NCBI RefSeq assembly: GCF_001975985.1
Contig: NZ_MTQF01000003.1
Location: 369,385 to 433,384, forward strand
Length of the DNA stretch: 64,000 nucleotides
DNA from: [Flexibacter] sp. ATCC 35103
GTDB taxonomy: Bacteria > Bacteroidota > Bacteroidia > Flavobacteriales > Flavobacteriaceae
Reading direction: 5' to 3'
Shown here: piece after piece, positions 34,034 through 41,900 of the stretch
Layout of the letters: the number at the start of each line of letters is the position of its first letter
How positions within the stretch are numbered: position 1 is the first letter of the stretch
Made by a program: the position numbers and the translations under genes
The notes under the pieces: generated by a model
Databases searched by the model: none
The model's input: the letters and a program-made list of their open reading frames with translations, nothing else
Told to the model about the DNA's origin: nothing

Positions 34034-34263
34034 TGGTTATCATAACATTACAAAGAGATAAATGTATCGGATGCAATTACTGTGTTGAAATGGATCCGGT
34101 ACATTTTCAAATGTCAAAGAAAGATGGAAAATCAGTTTTGCTTCATTCAAAGGAGGCAAAAGGATTTTTTACTTTAAAATCGAATAATCACGCTCTTGCT
34201 GAAGGTTTTGAACTGGCTGCGAAAGCCTGTCCGGTAAAAATTATAACGGTTAAGGAGACTTAG
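34033..34263 (+). CDS. Small ferredoxin, probable TrhP partner (YfhL-like)
   Basis: A 76-residue ferredoxin-like protein with one [4Fe-4S] site. The ligands are Cys11, Cys14 and Cys17 in CIGCNYC and Cys66 in KACPVKII. It overlaps the trhP stop (TAATG), so it is translationally coupled to trhP. In E. coli the YfhL ferredoxin is needed by TrhP for tRNA 5-hydroxyuridine formation. This gene is most likely the same partner. A strong terminator follows directly. Confidence 0.88.
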   Translation: MVIITLQRDKCIGCNYCVEMDPVHFQMSKKDGKSVLLHSKEAKGFFTLKSNNHALAEGFELAAKACPVKIITVKET

Positions 34264-34267
34264 AATT

Positions 34268-34312
34268 AAAACAAACCCTATTTTGTAGTAATGCAAAATA
34301 GGGTTTGTTTTG
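34268..34312. terminator. Strong bidirectional terminator after the ferredoxin gene
   Basis: An 18-bp perfect stem, AAAACAAACCCTATTTTG (34268-34285) with CAAAATAGGGTTTGTTTT (34294-34311), loop 8 bases. It is A-rich before and T-rich after, between convergent genes ending at 34263 (+) and 34331 (-). Confidence 0.93.
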
Positions 34313-34330
34313 TCTTAGAAACTTTCTTTA

Positions 34331-34870
34331 TTAAATGCCTATTTTGGCATCGATATTATGCTTTTCGACATATGCCTTTGCGACATTCATTAATTTTGTA
34401 AACTTGGTTTCTATATCATTTTGAGTTGAGGCATCAAAATCTACTATTGCTTTTTCTATTTGTTCTGGTGAAGCTTTTTCATCCTTCATTTTGGCAATTG
34501 GCAAATATCCTTCTTTCTCTTTAGCAATTGCATAAGAGAATAAATCTTTTGATGCTTGAAGAAGTTCTCGATTATCATCATCTTCCTTTATATCTTTGAT
34601 ATTTTTCAACTGAGTTTCTAAATTGGAGATATCAAATTTAAAATAATCGTAATAGGAAGATGGAATCATCTTTTTTTGGGCTTCATCATAAATCTGAGGT
34701 TCAGATGCCAGTTTAAAATTAATATCCTTACTGCCAAAACGGGATAATAAATTCGAATTTAGCGCGGCTATTTCAAAAGTTTTTTCTGGGGAAAGCTTTG
34801 TACAAGAGGTAAGAACTAAACTTGCAGCGATTAATACTAATATGATGGAATTATTTAATGTCTTTTTCAT
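34331..34870 (-). CDS. Lipoprotein of unknown function, ankyrin locus
   Basis: A 179-residue protein with signal and lipobox LVLTSC (Cys23). The mature part is helical, Lys/Glu-rich, and unfamiliar. It lies 16 bases after an ankyrin-repeat gene on the same strand and is the last gene before the bidirectional terminator. The three genes 37435 to 34331 look like one unit. A structural or immunity role at the envelope is possible but unsupported. Confidence 0.6.
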   Translation of the reverse strand: MKKTLNNSIILVLIAASLVLTSCTKLSPEKTFEIAALNSNLLSRFGSKDINFKLASEPQIYDEAQKKMIPSSYYDYFKFDISNLETQLKNIKDIKEDDDNRELLQASKDLFSYAIAKEKEGYLPIAKMKDEKASPEQIEKAIVDFDASTQNDIETKFTKLMNVAKAYVEKHNIDAKIGI

Positions 34871-34886
34871 TTTTTAAATTTGTTAT

Positions 34887-36230
34887 TTATCCTTTTAAAA
34901 TTTTACTTTTCTCAACGTCAAATTCTTCAGAAGTTAAAATTCCGGCATCCAAAAGTTCTTTTAAATCCAATAATGCCTTTTTCTTTCCTTCCATAGAATT
35001 TCCTGAATCTGCTTTTTGTGGTTCTTCTTTCTGAATTGGTGTTATTACAGTTCCAGATGGTGCATATTTCAAAATCAATTCTGTAATTTCATTAAAGCCT
35101 TTTACATTCGAATAATCAATTGCTTTTTGCTCTTTTACATTTACAATGGATGCGTCTGCTTTGTTATCGAGTAAATATTTGACAACATCTTTCTTTCCGT
35201 TTGCAGCGCTGTAATGCAAAGGAGTATTCCCGGATTCGTCCTGAATGTCGATATTTGCCCCAGCTTCGATTAGTAATTTTACCATACTCAAATTGCCTTT
35301 TTTAGTAGCAATATGCAAAAGACTTTCACCACCATACGTATAAGAATTGTTGAGGGTAAAACTAGATTCGTTAGAAATGTTAGTAGCGCTTACAATCCAA
35401 TCCAGATAATCATTCATAGAAGAAGTGTCGCTGGCCAAAGGTTTGCTGTAGTTCACGTCAACTCCATTTTCTAAAAACAAAGAGACGATTTCCTTTTGAT
35501 TATTTGCGCAAGCGTACCAGATAGGAGAGTAGCCGTTATTGTTTGATGTGAATACATCAGCTCCTCTTTCTACTAAAAGTTTAGCAAGCATTCTGTTAGT
35601 TTCATAGCACGCAATCAATAAAGCATTTTCTCCGGAATGATTGACATGATTTATAGCAGCGCCATGGTCTAAAAGTAAAGTTACAACCGGGATCGATTTG
35701 GTGTAACAAGCATGAAGCAGTGGTGTGTTTCCTTGTTTATCTGTAACATTAATATCGGCTCCTTTGTCTAAAAGCAACTGAATAATTTCACGGTTTAATT
35801 TTGTTGAAGCTAGTAAAAGCGGAGTTTCTCCGTTGTTATTGAGTAAATTAACATCAATTCCTGCTTCAAGCAACTTTGTTGCAATTTCTGTTTGAGCAGT
35901 TTGAACTACTAAATGCAAAAGACTGTTTCCCGATTTATCATTTTTGGTAATTTCAGCGCCATTTTCTAAAAGATATAAAGAGGTTTGCTTTTGCTTTTGA
36001 AGACAAGCAAAAAACAATGGCGTTTCTCCCTGATGATCTTCATAATTAATATCAGCACCATCTTCCGTTAAAATTTTTACAATATCAAGATAACCTCTGT
36101 GAGCTGCATAGTGAAGGGCAGTTCTTCCTTTTTCATCTGTATATTTTACGTCCACTTCCTTGTTTTGAAGCAGTAATTCAGCTATTTTTCTGTTGCCGTT
36201 TTCACAGGCAATTATAAATGACATTGACAT
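34887..36230 (-). CDS. Ankyrin-repeat protein with C-terminal SHOCT-like domain
   Basis: A 447-residue cytoplasmic protein of about eleven ankyrin repeats (for example KGRTALHYAAHRGYLDIVKI, GNTPLLHACYTKSIPVVTLL, GESLLHIATKKGNLSMVKLL). The C-terminal 35 residues, KKKALLDLKELLDAGILTSE followed by EFDVEKSKILKG, are of the SHOCT short-helix kind. It has no signal peptide. It is followed by a lipoprotein gene and preceded 26 bases upstream by a second ankyrin gene. Ankyrin domains bind proteins; the partner is unknown. Confidence 0.85.
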   Translation of the reverse strand: MSMSFIIACENGNRKIAELLLQNKEVDVKYTDEKGRTALHYAAHRGYLDIVKILTEDGADINYEDHQGETPLFFACLQKQKQTSLYLLENGAEITKNDKSGNSLLHLVVQTAQTEIATKLLEAGIDVNLLNNNGETPLLLASTKLNREIIQLLLDKGADINVTDKQGNTPLLHACYTKSIPVVTLLLDHGAAINHVNHSGENALLIACYETNRMLAKLLVERGADVFTSNNNGYSPIWYACANNQKEIVSLFLENGVDVNYSKPLASDTSSMNDYLDWIVSATNISNESSFTLNNSYTYGGESLLHIATKKGNLSMVKLLIEAGANIDIQDESGNTPLHYSAANGKKDVVKYLLDNKADASIVNVKEQKAIDYSNVKGFNEITELILKYAPSGTVITPIQKEEPQKADSGNSMEGKKKALLDLKELLDAGILTSEEFDVEKSKILKG

Positions 36231-36256
36231 ATAAGTGGTATTTTGTATAATTCAGT

Positions 36257-37435
36257 TTACGATTTCATTAAAAGTTCGACCGTTTTAATTTTTAGATTAT
36301 CTCCGGATGCAAGCATTAAAGCGGTTTCATCTTTATCATTGGTAATCGAAATATCTACTCCCTGATCTAAGAGCAGTTTCACTTTTCGATAGGTTTCTTT
36401 TGCCATTTCTGCATCATAATTGACATTATACGCGCAAACTTTATGCAAAATTGTGTTTCCCTGATTGTCTTGTTCATTCACATCTAAAGAAACATTTTCT
36501 AAAACCGATTTTAAAATGTCTGATTTCTTTTCCACAATAAAATCAATCCCCGATTTTGGCTGACCATAATATTGAGCGCAGAAATTTACATCGGCACCAT
36601 CTGATAGCAATCTTTCTAAAAAGGTAATATCGCTTGGCGAGCCCGAAACAGAACTGATGAAATGAGTCAATAAAGTGCGACCGTCTTTGTTTACAATATT
36701 AAAATCAGGTGAAGAAACTGTTGCTAACGCATCATACATATCAAAAGAAAACTGTTCAGCAACAGCATAATAAAAAGCGTTATTGTTGAGGTTGTCTGTT
36801 TCGTTTGCATCCGCATCATTTTCAAGTAGGAAAGGAACAAAATCTTTCTTGCTTCTTTTAATAGCACAGATTAACGGAGTTGTACCAACGATGTTTTTTT
36901 CGTTAATGTCGAGACCATTATCTAAAAGAATGGCTATGTATTCTTTTACTTTATCTGTTTCAAGACCATAAGTGTTCAAAATAGTATAGATAAAATTTTC
37001 TCCTGCATTATTTTTATATTGAACATTCGCCCCAAAATCATCAATCAGAGTTTTAATGATTTTTGGAGATGCATTTTTTTCAAGAAAATAACCAAGTAAC
37101 GTTTTATCGCTTATTTCATCATTAATGTTTTCCATTTTTGACATCAATTCTTTGAAAAAAGCAATCGATTCATCGTCATCTTTTACTCCGGTTAAAGAAT
37201 TAAAAATCGATTTGTCAAAACTATCCAATTCATAGATATCAGTTTCAATAAAACCGGCTTTAATTAATTTTTCAATGAAATCAATTTCTTTGGCTGTAAT
37301 AATTTTGGCTGTGATTTGAGAAAAATTGTTTTTAAGATATTGATCGTTAAAAGTTTCGCCATTGTTTAGGCATTCTCTGGCCTCGTCAAATTTTCCCTGG
37401 AAAAGGAAATTTTCAATTTGGTTTTGTGTTTGCAT
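36257..37435 (-). CDS. Divergent ankyrin-repeat protein
   Basis: I place the start at 37435 (MQTQNQIENFLFQGKFDEAR), giving 392 residues. A short helical N-terminal part is followed by seven or so degenerate ankyrin repeats (NIVGTTPLICAIKRSKKDFV, NKDGRTLLTHFISSVSGS, GNTILHKVCAYNVNYDAEMA). It lies upstream of the better-preserved ankyrin gene, with a 26-base gap. Together with the lipoprotein it forms a module wedged between trhP-ferredoxin and a decayed copy of these genes. Confidence 0.75.
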   Translation of the reverse strand: MQTQNQIENFLFQGKFDEARECLNNGETFNDQYLKNNFSQITAKIITAKEIDFIEKLIKAGFIETDIYELDSFDKSIFNSLTGVKDDDESIAFFKELMSKMENINDEISDKTLLGYFLEKNASPKIIKTLIDDFGANVQYKNNAGENFIYTILNTYGLETDKVKEYIAILLDNGLDINEKNIVGTTPLICAIKRSKKDFVPFLLENDADANETDNLNNNAFYYAVAEQFSFDMYDALATVSSPDFNIVNKDGRTLLTHFISSVSGSPSDITFLERLLSDGADVNFCAQYYGQPKSGIDFIVEKKSDILKSVLENVSLDVNEQDNQGNTILHKVCAYNVNYDAEMAKETYRKVKLLLDQGVDISITNDKDETALMLASGDNLKIKTVELLMKS

Positions 37436-37546
37436 TTGAAGTGGTATTAAATGAAAAATTATGTTTAGCGAAGTCAAGATTAATAATAATTGACTTCACA
37501 AACTATGTTGTAAGATAAAACATAAAATTGAGAAATATATTTCAAG

Positions 37547-37825
37547 ATGAAAATTAAAAAAGATTTATATACATTAGATTTTTTAGATCAAGTAATAGAT
37601 TCCGGAATTCAGGTTTTAAAGATTGAAAGCCGCGGTTGTGCACAACGAATATCAAAACGTATCGCGAAGTTCCAAACGTCAAAAAAAGGGAAATTAGTTT
37701 TACTTCATTCAAAAGAGGCAAAAGTTTTTTTTACTTTAAAATGTCCTAATCATATTATTGTAGAAATTTTTGAATTGGCAGCGAAAGCTTCTCCATTCAA
37801 GATTATTACAATTAAAGAAACTTAG
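37547..37825 (+). pseudogene. Chimeric remnant of trhP fused to the ferredoxin gene
   Basis: An open frame of 92 codons. Its first ~40 residues (DLYTLDFLDQVIDSGIQVLK) copy TrhP residues about 235-275. The rest (LVLLHSKEAKVFFTLK, FELAAKASPFKIITIKET) copies the C-terminal half of the adjacent ferredoxin. The first three ferredoxin Cys are lost and the fourth is Ser (KASP against KACP). DNA identity to 33494-33612 and 34108-34263 is high. This looks like a duplicated trhP-ferredoxin segment with a deletion of about 0.5 kb that fused the two genes. It is unlikely to bind Fe-S. Confidence 0.85.
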
Positions 37826-37847
37826 AAAAAAGTCTTCTTAAAAAGAC

Positions 37848-37882
37848 AAAGCCCATTCTATAATCTAGAATGGGCTTTCTTG
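37848..37882. terminator. Bidirectional terminator after the remnant
   Basis: AAAGCCCATTCTA (37848-37860) pairs with TAGAATGGGCTTT (37866-37878), loop 5 bases, T-rich beyond. It serves the remnant on plus and the PorP/SprF gene ending at 37917 on minus. Confidence 0.88.
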
Positions 37883-37916
37883 TATTTAAATATGTTTTGG
37901 GATTAATAAATGAATT

Positions 37917-38888
37917 TTAATAATGTACAGGACTTTGTGTACAGGAACAGTTGCTGATTCCCCTAAGGAAATCAATGCCAATGGTTACCACATGTGTCCC
38001 GGAGTTGTAGGCTCCGAGCTGGTTGAGTGATGCCTGGTAGGAATATCCAAAATAGAATTCATTTTTTTTAAAGCCCGCCATTGGCCCGATCATCAGGGGT
38101 TCTAGTGGCTGATCGTTCAGGAAACGGTAGGACACGCCAATCCAGAAATAATCTTCGTAGCGGTTGTATTGTCGGTATTTAAAATTTATGTCGGTACTGG
38201 AACGCTTGTCACTGGCAAACATTTGGTAATACAGTGATGGTTCAAATTCTACCCTGTTGCTGGCCCCTTTAAAGGTAAACCCGGTATAGACTTGGTAATT
38301 TCGAAGCAAACCGGGTTCTATACCGGTAAACTGGTCTATTTTTTTCTCGAGTATATTGCTGATATTAAAGCTCAGGAAATACCCTTTGTTTCTGTATAAT
38401 GCGCCTATGTCAAAGTTGCTGTTTGCCAGGTAGCGGTTATCGGTAATTCCGGGATCGGAAACCGGGAATTCATAGGTAGGCCTGAACTGTCCGGTATCGA
38501 TTTTGAAATTATTAAAGTTATAGGAAATCCCAAGGGAGAGGTATTGTTTGGAATAGTAATCCAAAATCAGGTGGTGTGCAAAAGATATTTTTGCCCCCAT
38601 TTGTTTGGTATATCCGTTGGAGTCGTTGTACAGGGATATTCCTACCCCTGATCGGTCCAAAACCCTGAAATCGGCATATATGGACTGGTTGTCCGGCGCA
38701 TCCTTAATGCCTACCCATTGTGTGAGCCCGTTGGCGCGTATCCTTAAGTTGTCGCCAATACCGGCAAATGTTGGGGATACCACAAAGGGATTGTCAGCGA
38801 GGTATTGTGTAAAGACCGGCAGGTTCAATTCCTGGCTGTACCCTGAGGTTACGGCCATCATTACAATAGATATGATAAATTTTTTCAT
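37917..38888 (-). CDS. PorP/SprF-family type IX secretion membrane protein
   Basis: The start is set at 38888 (MKKFIISIVMMAVTSGYSQE), with a signal peptide; 323 residues. It is the companion of the large SprB-like adhesin directly upstream. It begins LNLPVFTQYLADNPFVVSPT and ends with an outer-membrane barrel (FYFGYSYQASLNQLGAYNSG, VVTIGIDFL). SprF/PorP proteins are needed for secretion of their cognate type B substrate through T9SS. GC content is visibly higher than in neighbouring genes. Confidence 0.93.
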   Translation of the reverse strand: MKKFIISIVMMAVTSGYSQELNLPVFTQYLADNPFVVSPTFAGIGDNLRIRANGLTQWVGIKDAPDNQSIYADFRVLDRSGVGISLYNDSNGYTKQMGAKISFAHHLILDYYSKQYLSLGISYNFNNFKIDTGQFRPTYEFPVSDPGITDNRYLANSNFDIGALYRNKGYFLSFNISNILEKKIDQFTGIEPGLLRNYQVYTGFTFKGASNRVEFEPSLYYQMFASDKRSSTDINFKYRQYNRYEDYFWIGVSYRFLNDQPLEPLMIGPMAGFKKNEFYFGYSYQASLNQLGAYNSGTHVVTIGIDFLRGISNCSCTQSPVHY

Positions 38889-38921
38889 TGTCTTATAATT
38901 TTTAGACACCATTATTTTTGG

Positions 38922-41900
38922 TTATCTGTAAAGGGTAAAATGTCCAACAAATTCCCTGTTGTCCTTGTTGTCGTTTAGTTTGAATACATACCAGTAATCC
39001 CCGGATGACAATTCGTTTCCGTTGTATTTTCCGTCCCATTTCTGACCGTACTTAAAGTTTCCGATGATACGTCCATGCCTGTCAAAGATGGCAAAGGTGA
39101 GGTTCTTGTAACTTGTACTGCATCCGGGTCCCCACTGGTCATTGATGCCATCCCCGTTTGGGGTAAAGTGGTTTGGGATACACAGATCGATGTACTGAAA
39201 ATACCTTGAAACGGTAGCGGTGCATCCGTTTTTATCTGTTATGCCGACCTGGTATACGCCTGATTTGTATATGGTAAACTTGTTTTCGGTGGTGTAAGGT
39301 TCTGCTTCAAAGGAATACCTGTAGGGTCCCTGACCGCCATTTGGCGTGGCCAGGATCTGGTTTAATTCCCCATCTTCAATGCTCACTTCCAGAGGAGCGA
39401 TGTACTGTATGGTAAACTCCTTTGCAGTCCTGGTACAGCCGTTTGAATGTCTGGCCGTTATGGTGTGCTTGCCCGGGGTAAGGTTTGTAAAAACATTGCC
39501 CGACTGGTAGGTTCCCCCGTCCAGGGAATAATCCACATCGGCAGGATTGTCAATAGAGGGATCCACTTTTACACTGACCCTGTTGGCAGTGGCATTCTGG
39601 ACACATTCTGTGCTGATCTCCACAATGGGATTTAGTTTGACTGCATCGGGAAGGATTGCCGAAACCTGGGCTGTACAGCCCAATGCATCTGTGATATAAA
39701 CCATATGGCTGCCTGCCGAAAGCCCGGTAAGATCGATTATGTTTTGCTGTGGACCGGCTTTTACAAAGGGTCCTTTTTTGCTGTCCAGGCTATAGGTGTA
39801 GGGGATGGTTCCTCCCGAGATTTCGATACTAAAGGCACCGTCCTTATCCCCTTGACAGAATTCGGGAAGCAGAGGCTCCAGCACTTTGGCCTGCAGGAGT
39901 AAAGGTTCTGTAATGGTCACCTGAACGGAGGTTGTGCATTTATTGCCGTCCGTTACGGTGAAGGTATAATCCCCTGCCATCAGTCCAGTTTGCGGTGGTG
40001 TAATGAGATAAGGACCTGTTCCTCCCGATGGGATAATAAGCACGGATCCGCCTGCTTCTCCTTTGCATTCTACATTGAACTGTGTTTTAATGCTGGCAGT
40101 AAGTGCTATAGCGGGTTCGGTAATAGTGGCTTTTATTATTGTCTGGCAATTATTATAATCCGTTATGGTAAAAGTATGGACCCCAGCGCTCAGGCCGGTC
40201 TGCTGCGGTGTAATTTTATAGGGCGCAGTTCCTCCACTTGGAGTGATGAGAACAGATCCTGTTGCATCGCCTTTGCATTTTACATTTACCTGGCTTTTGA
40301 GAGTTGCTGCCAGGACCATAGCCGGCTCGGCAATTGTGGCTTTGATTGTTGTCTTGCAATTGTTATAATCGGTTAGGGTAAAAGTGTGGGTCCCTGCTGC
40401 CAGGCCAATTTGTGAGGGGGTAATGTCGTAAGGAGCGGTTCCCCCGCTTGGAGTGATGAGAACAGATCCGTCCGCACCGCCTTTGCATGTTACATCTGCC
40501 TGGCTTTGAATTACTGCCTTTAGGGCCATAGCTGGTTCTGTAATGGTTACACGCACTTCTGTTGAACACTTCTGGGTATCGATGACATTAAAAATATAAG
40601 CTCCTGCCGTTAAACCGGTTTGTGGCGGGGTGATGATATAAGGGCCTGTTCCTCCCGAAGGGGTAATCAGGACAGATCCGGTTGCATCGCCCTTGCATTT
40701 TACATCGACCTGTTTGGCGGATACGGCCGTAAGCACGGCAGGCTGGGTGATATTGACTTGAAGATCTGTTGTACAGCCATTGGCATCCGTTATGGTAAAG
40801 GTATGGCTGCCTGCGTTTAGTCCCGTTGTAGAAGGGATTGCATACGGAGCTGTTCCTCCGGAAGGAGTAATCACAACTGATCCGTCTGAGAGGCCATTGC
40901 AGGATACATTGACCTGTTTGCCTGAGACCGCTGTAAGCACAGCAGGCTGGGTGATATTGACTTGAACATCTGTTGTACAGCCCTTGGTATCTGTTATAGT
41001 AAAGATATGCCTGCCTGCATTTAATCCGGTTGTTGATGGAATCGTATAAGGAGCCGTTCCTCCCAAAGCAGTAATGACTACTGATCCGTCTGAAAGCCCA
41101 TTACAGGATACATTGACCTGCTTGCCTGAAACTGCAGTAAGGAGAAGAGGTTCTGTAATAATTACGTCAACATCTGTTGTACAGCCATTGGCATCTGTTA
41201 TGGTAAAAGTATGCCTGCCTGCATTTAGTCCAGTTGTTGAAGGAATGTTATAAGGCGCTGTTCCCCCGGACGCATTGATTTTTACTGATCCGTCTGAAAG
41301 CCCATTGCACGATACATTGATTTGTGTAAATACGGTGCTAAGTACTTGGGGTTCTGTAATGATTACTGAAACTTCTGTTTTACAATTATTGCTGTCAGTT
41401 ACCGTAAAAGTATAATTGCCTGCATTCAATCCCGTTGTTGAAGGAATATCATAAGGCTCTGTTCCCCCGGAGGCAGTAATTTTTACTGATCCGTCTGAAA
41501 GCCCATTACAGGATACATTGGTTTGTGTAAATACAGCGCTAAGGGTTTCCGGTTCTGTAATGTTTACTTCCACGTCAGTTGTACATCCCTTGGCATCTGT
41601 TATGGTAAAAATATGCGTGCCTGCATTTAATCCTGTTGTTTGGGGAATACCATAAGGCTCCGTTCCTCCAGAAGCATTAATTTCTACTGATCCGTCTGAA
41701 AGCCCATTACAGGATACATTGGTTTGTGTAAATACGGCGCTAAGAGTTTCCGGTTCTGTTATATTGACTTCAACTTCTATTGTACAGCCATTGTCATCTG
41801 TGATGGTAAAAGTATGCGTGCCTGAGTTTAGTCCCGTTGTTGATGGAATACTATAAGGTTCCTTTCCTCCGGAAGCAGTAATCACAACTGAACCATCTGA

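Noticed and set aside
37547..37825. A functional small ferredoxin
   Set aside because: All four cluster cysteines of the source ferredoxin are missing or replaced, and the N-terminal part comes from a different gene.
39447..40965. Several plus-strand frames of 60-128 codons across the adhesin repeats
   Set aside because: They recur with the repeat period and are shadows of the higher-GC coding strand.
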